This document shows positions 42,448-50,498 of a stretch of DNA of 64,000 nucleotides, piece by piece; position 1 is the stretch's first letter; each line of letters starts with the position of its first letter. The notes under the pieces are model-generated. The model did no database searches, was not told the origin of the DNA, and worked only from the letters and a program-made list of their open reading frames with translations. A program made the translations under genes and the position numbers. The stretch lies in NCBI GenBank assembly GCA_031363915.1, contig JANLVI010000010.1:62001-126000 (forward strand), in the 5' to 3' direction. Origin of the DNA: JANLVI01 sp031363915. Lineage in GTDB: Bacteria > Vulcanimicrobiota > Vulcanimicrobiia > Vulcanimicrobiales > Vulcanimicrobiaceae.

Positions 42448-45252
42448 ATGCGTCGCCTCATCGGTTTGACTTGTGCCTGGCTTCTTTTTACGGTACCGCT
42501 GTCCGCATCCGGGTCTGCAACAAGACCGGTGGACTATCACGACTATTCAACCTGGAAATCCATTCGTGATGTAACGCTGGAACGCAGCGCTCGCTGGGCG
42601 GCGTACGCGCTCGTGCCGGCAATGGGCGATAGCGAACTCTACGTCCGTGCCTTGCGCGCTGCAACGGAATACCACCAGTCGCGTGGTCGCGAACCGGTTT
42701 TCTCCGCCGACGGCACCTACGTCGCATTTCGCATCGCGCCGCCAGACGCGGAGGTACGTGTAGCCGATCGCGACGAGACACCCGATGCCAAGCGACCGAA
42801 GTCGGGGCTTGGGATCATGAACCTTGCAACGGGCACCGTGATCCGTACGGAGCGCGTTCGGTCCTTTAGCATTGCCCGCGAAGCAAACGTCATTGCCGCT
42901 CTGATCGAACCATCGCCCGCGCCGTCCGCATCGCCCGCAGAAAAGGCAACCGCAGCCGCATCACCGGCGGCCTCAGCGACGGCGGCGGCACACGGACCCG
43001 GCAAAGCAGGCGATGGCACGTTGATCGTGCAGCCGCTCGGCGGCGTCGCAAGCACGCCAATCGAAAATGTCACCGACTATTCCATCGCCGCTGACGGCTC
43101 GCGCGTTGCGTACGTCGTGCAAACGACGGCCGACGAACGACTCGTCGTGCGCGAACTGGCAAACACGCACGATGTCATCGTGGCAACCGGTGTCGCGCAC
43201 CTGCGATCGCCGGTGTTCTCACCCGACGGTCGCACCATCGCGTTTCTTCGCGACCCCGACGCCTATAACGAATCGATCAAACGCGAAACCGGCGCGCGGC
43301 ATCCGAATCGACTCGTCCTCTCCGATGCGGCGACGGGTGCAACGATCGACGTGCCGCTCGGGACGCTCTTCACCTCGGACGCGCAGTTGCCGCAGTTTTC
43401 CGATGACGGCAAGAAGATCGCGTTCTTGACGACCGATGTCCCGAAGCCGCATGCGTCGGGTGCACCCAAACGCATCGATCTGGACATGTGGTACGCCCGC
43501 TCCGGCAAACTGCCCACGCAACTTCGCCGTGAAGCAGCGGACCCGATGAACGCGACGTATCGCGCGCTCTACGACCGAACCTCCGGCAAGACGACGCAGC
43601 TTGCCACGCCGAGCGTGCCGAACGTTGCAGTCTCCGGCGACGCATCCGCGGCCTTCGGGTTTACGAGCGTCCCCTATGAAAAGGAAGCGACATGGGCGGA
43701 GCCGCGCGTCGACATCTATCGAATCGACGTCACGACTGGCGCGCGCACGCTGCTCGCCCGCAACATCCAAGAAACAGAGCGCTTCATCTCTCCCGACGGC
43801 GCGTTCGTTGCGGCATACGACCCACATCGCCGGAGCTGGTTCCGTGTGCGCCTCACAGACGGCTCGCGAGCCGAGATTGGCGCGAAGCGAGTGCGTGCGG
43901 AACGCGAGGATGACGACCATCCGGGCGAGCCGCCCGCCTACGGAGCGGCGGGTTGGACGGCCGCGGGGCGCTTCGTTTTCTACGACCGATATGACGTGTG
44001 GTCGGCGGCCGACGACGGTTCATCGCTCACCAACCTCACGCGCGGCGAGGGGCGGTCGACGAAACGGATGTTCCGGCTGCTCGATCCGCGTTCGGATCTC
44101 CCGACCACCGCGTTCGTAAGCGCGCGGCCGGTCTCCACAACATCGTTTACCGTGTTCGACGAAAGAACCAAGGACGCGGGCTTCGCGACGCTCGACGGAA
44201 CACGCCTCGTGGTGGGTGCGCTTGAACCGGCACTCATCGCACGTCCCTCGATCTCGCGCGACGGTTCGCAACTCGTCTTCACCAAAGAAAGCTTCGGCGT
44301 TCCACCGGACCTCTTCACGAGCGGCCCGAGCCTCGTTGCAGCGCAGCGCATCAGTCAAGCAAACCCGCCGTTCTCAGCGCTTGCCTGGGGGCACGCACGG
44401 TTGATCGACTACACCAACGCGCGTGGAGAGAAACTTCGTGCGACGCTGATCCTTCCGGCGAATTTCAATCCGAAATCACGCTACCCGATGCTGGTCTACG
44501 TCTATGAGAAACTCTCGGATGACCTCAACACGTTCTACCCACCGGCGACGGGCACCATACCGACGCTCTCGCGCTATGCGAGCAACGGCTACATCGTGCT
44601 CATGCCCGATATTCGCTACCATGTCGGGCACACGAGCGCGAGCGCCGTCGACTGCGTGACATCTGCAATCGACGTGGTCGAGAAGCTCGGCTTCGTCGAT
44701 GCAAAACGCATCGGTATGGCGGGGCATAGTTACGGCGGCTATGAGGTCAACGCGCTCGTCACCCATTCCAACGTCTTTCGCGCCGTCGAGTCGGGCGCAT
44801 CCGATTCGAATCTGGTCAGCCTCTACGGCGGCTTCTGGGAATCCGGCGACGTGCAGCAATCGTACTACGAAGTCAGCCAAGGGCGCATCGGTGCGACGCC
44901 GTGGGCGCGGCCCGACCTCTACACCGAGAATTCACCGATCTATTTCGTCGACCGCGTCAAGACGCCGTATCTGCGCCTGCAAAATACGAACGACGGCGCC
45001 GTCCCGTACGCTCAAGGTGTCGAGTTTTTCAGCGCACTTCGTCGAGCAGGGAAAGAGGCGTACATGTTCAGCTTCATCGGCGAGCAGCACGGCCTGGTGA
45101 ATCAGCGCAACAAAGACTACTGGACCGTCCACATGGATGAATACTTCGATTACTTCTTGCTGGGTGCGGCGCGCCCGAGTTGGCTGGACGAACCCTCCAA
45201 CTTCGAACGTCGCGGCGAACGCAACATCGAGACCCTGTTCACGCCCCGCTGA
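42448..45252 (+). CDS. Secreted S9-family peptidase, second paralog
   Basis: 934 residues with signal peptide MRRLIGLTCAWLLFTVPLSA. Overall plan as for the 23.5-26.3 kb gene: propeller region with an Ala/Pro/Ser insert near residue 150-185, then the hydrolase with Ser in AGHSYGGY, Asp in NTNDGAVPY and His in GEQHGLV. The two paralogs share blocks such as HPGEPPAYG, FDERTKD and HMDEYFDYFL, so they come from an old duplication. It follows citrate synthase by 32 bases, perhaps without functional link. Confidence 0.88.
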   Translation: MRRLIGLTCAWLLFTVPLSASGSATRPVDYHDYSTWKSIRDVTLERSARWAAYALVPAMGDSELYVRALRAATEYHQSRGREPVFSADGTYVAFRIAPPDAEVRVADRDETPDAKRPKSGLGIMNLATGTVIRTERVRSFSIAREANVIAALIEPSPAPSASPAEKATAAASPAASATAAAHGPGKAGDGTLIVQPLGGVASTPIENVTDYSIAADGSRVAYVVQTTADERLVVRELANTHDVIVATGVAHLRSPVFSPDGRTIAFLRDPDAYNESIKRETGARHPNRLVLSDAATGATIDVPLGTLFTSDAQLPQFSDDGKKIAFLTTDVPKPHASGAPKRIDLDMWYARSGKLPTQLRREAADPMNATYRALYDRTSGKTTQLATPSVPNVAVSGDASAAFGFTSVPYEKEATWAEPRVDIYRIDVTTGARTLLARNIQETERFISPDGAFVAAYDPHRRSWFRVRLTDGSRAEIGAKRVRAEREDDDHPGEPPAYGAAGWTAAGRFVFYDRYDVWSAADDGSSLTNLTRGEGRSTKRMFRLLDPRSDLPTTAFVSARPVSTTSFTVFDERTKDAGFATLDGTRLVVGALEPALIARPSISRDGSQLVFTKESFGVPPDLFTSGPSLVAAQRISQANPPFSALAWGHARLIDYTNARGEKLRATLILPANFNPKSRYPMLVYVYEKLSDDLNTFYPPATGTIPTLSRYASNGYIVLMPDIRYHVGHTSASAVDCVTSAIDVVEKLGFVDAKRIGMAGHSYGGYEVNALVTHSNVFRAVESGASDSNLVSLYGGFWESGDVQQSYYEVSQGRIGATPWARPDLYTENSPIYFVDRVKTPYLRLQNTNDGAVPYAQGVEFFSALRRAGKEAYMFSFIGEQHGLVNQRNKDYWTVHMDEYFDYFLLGAARPSWLDEPSNFERRGERNIETLFTPR

Positions 45253-45259
45253 GACTACA

Positions 45260-45619
45260 CTACCGCGGTTTTGCTTGATGAAGCCAGATCTGGTTACCGT
45301 CGGGATCTTTGACAACGGAGATAAAACAGACCGGGGTTTCGTGCGGTTCGCTCGATTCGATGCCGTGCGAGCTGAGGTGCGCGCGCAGCGCGTGCACGTC
45401 GGGATATTCAAGCGAGAGGGATTGCGCCGAACCGGCGGTCCCGACTTGTTCGAAGGTGCCGACCCCGAAGGTCGCATCGCCCACAGCGAACTCGACCCAG
45501 TAGTCCATGGCAACCTCCGTCGGTTTGAGCCCGAGCGCGTCGCGATAAAACGCGACAGCCCGTGGTACATCGGTGACAGGGTACATCGTAAAAGCGATTG
45601 CGTTCGGTGTCGTACTCAC
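45260..45619 (-). CDS. VOC-superfamily (glyoxalase-like) protein
   Basis: 119 residues from GTG 45619, chosen because GGAG is six bases upstream; the longer frame has no site. The VOC pattern is TMYPVTDVPRAVAFYRDALGL in the first half and KDPDGNQIWLHQ in the second, with a Glu/His metal-binding arrangement. Members are lyases, dioxygenases or resistance proteins; the substrate is unknown. It converges on the S9 peptidase with seven bases between. Confidence 0.85.
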   Translation of the reverse strand: MSTTPNAIAFTMYPVTDVPRAVAFYRDALGLKPTEVAMDYWVEFAVGDATFGVGTFEQVGTAGSAQSLSLEYPDVHALRAHLSSHGIESSEPHETPVCFISVVKDPDGNQIWLHQAKPR

Positions 45620-45692
45620 GGGCAACTCCAATTCCGGACGAGAGAGAGACGCGTTTCTCCCAAAGAAAAACGCACGCCTTCGCGGGCAAGCC

Positions 45693-46172
45693 TTACATCT
45701 TCATCGTCGCGTGAGAACCGTGATCGCCAACCTGGGTTTTGAACCAGCTGTGGATTGCAGCAATCAATTCGGGGTCGGTCGTCGAGTATGTAATCCGCGC
45801 GCCATTCGGCACATCGCTGTAGACCATATGTATTCTTGCTGACCCAGCATGCATCAACCCTAATCCGGGCATCGCGCGGCCATGAATTGAGGCGGGATCG
45901 CTGAAATCACCCCGAGCGAATGCCGCCGCTTCCTTGTGCAAATGCGATCGCACAAGCGAAATTTGCTTGGGATCGCGGTTGCGTACCGTCACGGTCTGAA
46001 CTCCGCCGCGCTGATTCAGAACGAATGCGTGCATCGAGGTATCCATGCCAAATGGCATGACATGCTCGCTGTTGTGCTCGACGTTTGTTTGCCGAGGCGT
46101 ATCGGCTGTGGCAATCGATATCGTTAAGGTAAATAAAAGAGACGCTAAGGTCGTTACAAAACTAGAGCTCAC
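45693..46172 (-). CDS. Secreted small protein of a family often mislabelled aspartate carbamoyltransferase
   Basis: 159 residues from GTG 46172 with GGAGG upstream. A signal peptide of about 23 residues is followed by HVMPFGMDTSMHAF and QISLVRSHLHKEAAAFARGDFSDPASIHGRAMPGL. It ends GDHGSHATMKM, rich in His and Met. I recall short secreted proteins with this pattern; their database label has no basis in the true transcarbamoylase fold. Function unknown; metal or haem contact is possible from the His/Met content. It overlaps the MarR gene by 11 bases, so that regulator may control it. Confidence 0.75.
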   Translation of the reverse strand: MSSSFVTTLASLLFTLTISIATADTPRQTNVEHNSEHVMPFGMDTSMHAFVLNQRGGVQTVTVRNRDPKQISLVRSHLHKEAAAFARGDFSDPASIHGRAMPGLGLMHAGSARIHMVYSDVPNGARITYSTTDPELIAAIHSWFKTQVGDHGSHATMKM

Positions 46173-46560
46173 GGGATACCTCCAAAAGCAACGAAAGCGC
46201 TTCTACCAGTCCAGACCCGCGTTGCGGAGGAACGGCATTAAATATTTTGTCGAACTTCGCGCGCCGCGAGGCGGCGATGTTTGTGTTCGCCTTCGTGCCG
46301 CGCGGAGTCAGGACCAAGCGAATAAATCGCGCGTCTTTCTCATCCCGTTGTCGTCTGATCCATCCACGACGCTCGAGCATTGCGACGATACGAGAAATGG
46401 TACTCTTCTCAAGTCGTAACCGAGACGAAAGCCCGTTTTGCGTTATTCCGGATTCGCGCGCGATTTCGAGCATCGCATGCGCTTCGGTTGCCGAGATTGG
46501 CTGCCCGCACGGAGTCTCTTCTGGTTTATGGAGCCAAAGCGAGCGCACGAGCTGTACCAT
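46162..46560 (-). CDS. MarR-family transcription regulator
   Basis: 132 residues, winged helix. The family core is ISATEAHAMLEIARESGITQNGLSSRLRLEKSTISRIVAMLERRGWIRR, followed by the wing DEKDARFIRLVLTPRG. It is the first gene of a two-gene unit with the secreted small protein and may repress its own operon. No clear palindromic operator was found upstream. The ligand is unknown. Confidence 0.9.
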   Translation of the reverse strand: MVQLVRSLWLHKPEETPCGQPISATEAHAMLEIARESGITQNGLSSRLRLEKSTISRIVAMLERRGWIRRQRDEKDARFIRLVLTPRGTKANTNIAASRRAKFDKIFNAVPPQRGSGLVEALSLLLEVSREL

Positions 46561-46685
46561 AGTCTTATGAAAATCCGCGGCTAAATCATGAGTGGCTTAA
46601 ATTCTCAGCCGTGCTATCGCCATAACGGTTGGATTTGAAAACTATCTAGTTGTCCCCTGAAACTAATGCCATTCGTTGCGTCGGT

Positions 46686-46714
46686 AGACAAAAGCGCGCC
46701 TTCGCAGACGCGCC
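46686..46714 (-). terminator. Rho-independent terminator after the MBL hydrolase
   Basis: On the minus strand arms GGCGCG and CGCGCT-type bases (GCGCG/CGCGC) pair around a short loop, followed by TTTTGT. It sits 24 bases past the MBL gene stop. Confidence 0.5.
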
Positions 46715-46737
46715 CTTGGTTCAGAATTCTTTTGCGT

Positions 46738-47724
46738 TTACTTGCCGTTGATCACCGGGGCGTAATTGACGGGGATCCACATGTAACCCGTGCCGCTCTT
46801 CACGACATGGCCGATGCCGGGGAACGACATGTGCGCGGCTGCGACCCAGTCGCCGTGTGCGGCGGCATCCGAAAACGCGCGCTTACGCTGAGCGATCGCG
46901 GCCTTATTGTCGGAATCGTACACGATCGCGACGTCGGGATCGGGGAACTGCAGCGCGGCGACGTGCACGAGGTCGCCCCAGATGACCATGCGCTGGCCTT
47001 TGCTGCTCACGATGTACGTTGAGTGACCCGGCGTATGACCGATCGTGCTGATTTCGCTAACGCCGGGAACGAGCGCATTGCTCGCGCCGGTGAACGGCTT
47101 GAAGTGGCCCGATGCAACGTAAGGTGCCATGCTCTTACGCGCGCCGGCGAAGGAGCCTTGGGCGTCTTTGGGGGCTTTGGCCGCGATCGCTTCGCTCAGC
47201 CAAAAATCCGATTCGCGTTTGTCCGTGCGCACGATCGCATTCGGGAAGACCGCGACGCCGTCGGACGTGCTCAGCCCGCCGACGTGATCGGGATGGAGAT
47301 GCGTGATGTAGATTTCATCGACTTGCTCGGGCTTGTAGCCAGCCGCCGCGAGATTGTCCGCGAGTTTGCCAAGCGTAGGACCGAAGAGATTGCCGCTGCC
47401 GGTATCGATCAGCACGAGCTTCGTGCCCGTGTTGACAAGGTAGGCGTTAACCGATGTCGGGACGGGATCTTTGATGAACACTTTGCCGAGCGTCGCATCG
47501 ATGCGCGCCGGGGTCGCGTTCTTGAGCAGTTGTTTTGCAGGGAGCGAAAACGAACCGTCCGAGAGTGCGGTAATTTCGAAATCGCCAAGGATCATGCGCT
47601 GGAAGCCCGGGGCGGGCGTTCCGGGGGCGGGCGCCGAGGCGCGGACGGGCAGTGCGGAGATCGACATTGTCAGGGCGAGCGCGGCAAGCGCGGTCGCACG
47701 TGAGAGTAAACGTGTTGAAATCAT
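46738..47724 (-). CDS. Secreted MBL-fold metallo-hydrolase
   Basis: 328 residues from ATG 47724; a longer frame to 47787 has no better site. Signal peptide (ATALAALALTMSISALPVRA). The zinc motif is THLHPDHVGG, followed by GHTPGHSTY and WGDLVHVAA with the remaining ligands. It resembles quorum-quenching or beta-lactamase-like hydrolases exported to the periplasm. The substrate is unknown. It is flanked by terminators on both sides, so it is a single-gene unit. Confidence 0.88.
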   Translation of the reverse strand: MISTRLLSRATALAALALTMSISALPVRASAPAPGTPAPGFQRMILGDFEITALSDGSFSLPAKQLLKNATPARIDATLGKVFIKDPVPTSVNAYLVNTGTKLVLIDTGSGNLFGPTLGKLADNLAAAGYKPEQVDEIYITHLHPDHVGGLSTSDGVAVFPNAIVRTDKRESDFWLSEAIAAKAPKDAQGSFAGARKSMAPYVASGHFKPFTGASNALVPGVSEISTIGHTPGHSTYIVSSKGQRMVIWGDLVHVAALQFPDPDVAIVYDSDNKAAIAQRKRAFSDAAAHGDWVAAAHMSFPGIGHVVKSGTGYMWIPVNYAPVINGK

Positions 47725-47777
47725 ACGCGCCTGGGACGGGCCGAGGGACCCATTGGTTGCAGGCGCGGAAACGCACG

Positions 47778-47810
47778 AAAAGGCCACTCGTGCGATACGA
47801 GCGGTCTTTT
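47778..47810. terminator. Bidirectional terminator hairpin
   Basis: Arms GGCCACTCGT and ACGAGCGGTC pair with one G-T wobble and one mismatch around GCGAT. AAAA lies before and TTTT after, so it can stop transcription on either strand. It separates the MBL gene from the decayed lipoprotein copy. Confidence 0.65.
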
Positions 47811-47841
47811 CGCTATCTGTTGGCGTGTTAGTTGGGGCAGC

Positions 47842-48770
47842 TCAGGTTCGAACCGTCGGGGTGAACGTAGAGCTTTGGGTGAATGCGCCACCATCGGCGG
47901 TGAGGCTCGCCGTGTTATTTTGAAACGAGAATGCACAATCCGTCACGTACCGGAAGGTCAAGCCGCTGGAAATCGCCCCGCGACCGAGCAGCGCCGTACC
48001 CGAGGCACCACCGAAATCGCTCGGAGCGAGCGAATACACATTGTAGACACTCGGCGCCCTCCTTACGAGCGCCTTCACCGATGCGCCGGAGAGCGAGAAG
48101 ATTTCGATGGTGCGATCTGTTGTGATGTTCGCTTGAGAACATTGGTGCCGGCAACCACCTGCGTCTTTACATATGGATTCACCGAGATGAGTTGGGCTGT
48201 AACCGTCTGCCCGCCGCCCGCGCGCAGTTTCGGCGTACTCACGGTGCTCGTGAACGTCGCACCGCTTGCGCCGAAGGCGATGGTTCCGGCGTCGAGGAAC
48301 GCCTCTTTGATCGTCGCTCCGGCCGCGAAGAGCGACGTCGGGTAACTTACCGTGAAGCTCGGGAAGCTTGCGAGTTGGATATCGACGCTCGGCACGAACG
48401 TGTAATACGCAAGCGCGATCCGCGAGATGGAGAGCGTTTTGCGGGCGGCCGCCGCGATCGCAGGCGTGCCGCTCGGCGGCGTGCTGGAGACCATGACCGC
48501 GACGCTCGCGTTTGCGCCCGTGCCGGCGACTGCAGCGAGCGAAACGGTTGCGCTCGCGCCGCCGATCGTCGGTTACGATTGCGCCGTTGCGTTCGCGACG
48601 GTCACGGTCGTCGTGGTGGCGACGGAAGTGCTAGTGGGCGCTGGCGTCGCGGTTGGAGCGCTGGTGGGCGGGACGGGGAGTTGCGAGCCACTCGTACCAC
48701 TGCAAGTGGGAACGGTTGTGACTGCGAGGGGGCAGCAACGAGGCAAAGACGTGGATTATCCTTGGTGGAC
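47842..48770 (-). pseudogene. Decayed tandem copy of the lipoprotein gene
   Basis: Clear similarity to the intact gene at 48810-50018: TTTTVTVA, PTIGG, VSSTPPSG, SRIALAYYTFVPSVDIQL and SFPSFTVSYPTSL, then KEAFLDAGT. The start codon is gone: the intact gene has AAGGAG, five bases, ATG, while the copy has AAGGAT and no ATG. A TAA interrupts it before PTIGG, a frameshift follows near 48110, and the tail (ALVRRAP..., to 47842) is in another frame. The middle Pro/Thr linker of the intact protein is missing. No product is expected. Confidence 0.8.
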
Positions 48771-48809
48771 GACGTAGTCGCCTCGATGCTACCGTGCCTA
48801 CACTTCGCG

Positions 48810-50018
48810 TCAGTTCGACGTATACGGGTTGGCGGTTCCGACCGCGTCCAGTGTGAACGTGCCGACTGCCGGGTTGGACGTGTAGCCTGTGTCCGGGATG
48901 AACGTTGCGCCGCGGATGCGATATGTCGCCGCGCCATTTCCAACATTCTCAAAGGTCACCGTGAAGCCGCTCGCAACCCAGTTGCGGCTCATGATAGTAC
49001 CTCCAATTGAGTAGTACTCGGCGTAATAGAGCAACACTGCTGTGTTGTTGGTCGAGCCAACCGTCGCGTAAGTTGTGCTATTTGATATCGGCGTGATGTC
49101 GTTGACTTCAAGGACAATTTGGCGGAGCGGATTCGCTGAGGTCGCCGCGGAAAAACTCGGGGCACCTTGGGTCGTTGACTCAAATGTAGCGTTTCCAGGG
49201 TATGTGCCGGTTTTAGCAATGCCATTTTCGACGGTGACCAAAGGCATGATCGAGCCCGCCAGACCGTTGTAGCCCGCAGCAGCGGTGAACGTCGCGGAAC
49301 CGCTGGCAAAACCAATCGCAGTTGGGACTGGCACAGGCGTAGCGGTAGCGCCGGTCGTCGGCACGGTCGATGGCGACGCAGTCGGCGTCGGGGTTGCGAT
49401 TGGCGTCGCGGTTGCGGTGTTCCCGATTTCGTAATAGAACGCGATGATGTACGTTTTTCCCGCAAGCAGTTTCGGCGGATTGGCCGAGCTTGTAAACGTT
49501 GCACCGCTCGTGCCAATGGCAATGTCGTAGGTGAAAACCGGCTGTGAGGTTCCCGCGTCGAGGAATGCCTCTTTGATCGTCGTCCCTACCGGAACAAGCG
49601 ACGTTGGGAAGCTGACGGTGAAGCTCGGAAAGCTCGTGAGTTGGATGTCGACACTCGATACGAAGGTATAATAGGCAAGCGCGATCCGCGAGAGGGCGAG
49701 CGTTTTGCGAGCCGCAGCGGCGATCGCAATCGCGCCGCCGGGCGGCGTGCTGGAAACCGTGACGGCGATGCTTGCGTTTGCGGGCGTGCCGGCAGTTGCG
49801 GCGAGCGAAACGCTTGCGCTACCGCCGCCGATGGTCGGTAACGTTTGCGCCGCCGCGCTCGCGACGGTCACGGTCGTCGTGGTAGCGACGGGAGTGCTGC
49901 TGGGCGCGGGAGTCGCGGAGGGCGCGACGGGAAGCTGTGAGGTACTCGTACCACTGCAAGCGGCAACGGTGGCGATTGCGAGGAGGGCGGCAACGAGGCG
50001 AAGACGAGGGCGATCCAT
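48810..50018 (-). CDS. Surface lipoprotein, Thr/Ser/Ala-rich
   Basis: 402 residues, ATG 50018 with AAGGAG upstream. Lipobox TVAAC puts the lipidated Cys at residue 21. A Thr/Ala/Pro-rich stretch follows (22-60), then a beta-rich domain (to about 205) with a second PT-rich linker (about 207-237). The C-terminal domain (about 240-402) is again beta-rich and ends NPYTSN. It looks like an exported surface or adhesion-type protein; no known family was identified. It is divergent from the LuxR operon, sharing a 177-base promoter region with inverted repeats. Confidence 0.8.
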   Translation of the reverse strand: MDRPRLRLVAALLAIATVAACSGTSTSQLPVAPSATPAPSSTPVATTTTVTVASAAAQTLPTIGGGSASVSLAATAGTPANASIAVTVSSTPPGGAIAIAAAARKTLALSRIALAYYTFVSSVDIQLTSFPSFTVSFPTSLVPVGTTIKEAFLDAGTSQPVFTYDIAIGTSGATFTSSANPPKLLAGKTYIIAFYYEIGNTATATPIATPTPTASPSTVPTTGATATPVPVPTAIGFASGSATFTAAAGYNGLAGSIMPLVTVENGIAKTGTYPGNATFESTTQGAPSFSAATSANPLRQIVLEVNDITPISNSTTYATVGSTNNTAVLLYYAEYYSIGGTIMSRNWVASGFTVTFENVGNGAATYRIRGATFIPDTGYTSNPAVGTFTLDAVGTANPYTSN

Positions 50019-50059
50019 GGGTTCTCCTTGGCGGACGATGATGTCGCCTCAATGCTACC

Positions 50060-50167
50060 TTGCCCCATGAACCATGCCCATGGGGCAAATCCCTACACTT
50101 CGTGTCAGAGCGGCCAGCAGCAGCGGCTTCGGGTCCATCGGTTTCGGAACGTAGGGATTTACCCCAT
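50060..50167. promoter_or_regulatory. Inverted-repeat operator region between lipoprotein and LuxR operon
   Basis: TTGCCCCATG (50060) and CATGGGGCAA (50079) form a perfect ten-base inverted repeat with a nine-base spacer. Overlapping it, ATGGGGCAAATCCCTAC (50080-50096) recurs in inverse orientation at 50151-50167 (as ATGGGGTAAATCCCTAC on the minus strand), one mismatch in 17. The elements lie between the two divergent starts. They are likely binding sites for the LuxR-type protein or RNA polymerase control sites; inferred from symmetry and position. Confidence 0.6.
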
Positions 50168-50195
50168 AGAGCAACGCACGCGCCTCGGTTATGCT

Positions 50196-50498
50196 ATGCC
50201 GCACATGGAAGCGCAGGAATTCCTGGCAGCACTCGCAGCGGATATCGACGCGCTGCAGGGGGCAGGCACGCTCGACCCGGCCTACGCAAACGCGTACGGC
50301 TTGCTCTTGACTCTTGGGACGGCCAGCCTAATGGATCGCGCCCTTCTCGCCGAACGTGCGGTTATGACCGCGGACTCAACGCACGCATTGCACCTTCGGA
50401 TCGTGGCGCGCGTGATCGCCCTCTCGCACGTTCCCGAATTCCAACGGAGCCTCGCATCGGAACTCTCGGCCCTGTTGCGGACCGTCGAATTGCCGTGA
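50196..50498 (+). CDS. Small unknown protein coupled to LuxR-type regulator
   Basis: 100 residues from ATG 50196; ATG 50205 is also possible. It is helical by sequence (EAQEFLAALAADIDALQGAGTL, then hydrophobic heptads). The stop TGA overlaps the GTG of the next gene (GTGA), which implies coupled translation. I do not recognise it; it may be a partner or the split-off N-terminal part of the regulator. Codon use matches the neighbours. Confidence 0.6.
   Translation: MPHMEAQEFLAALAADIDALQGAGTLDPAYANAYGLLLTLGTASLMDRALLAERAVMTADSTHALHLRIVARVIALSHVPEFQRSLASELSALLRTVELP

Noticed and set aside
48427..48777. Plus-strand frame rich in Ala/Val opposite the decayed lipoprotein copy
   Set aside because: It is antisense to the duplicated Thr/Val-rich region and has no independent coding signal.
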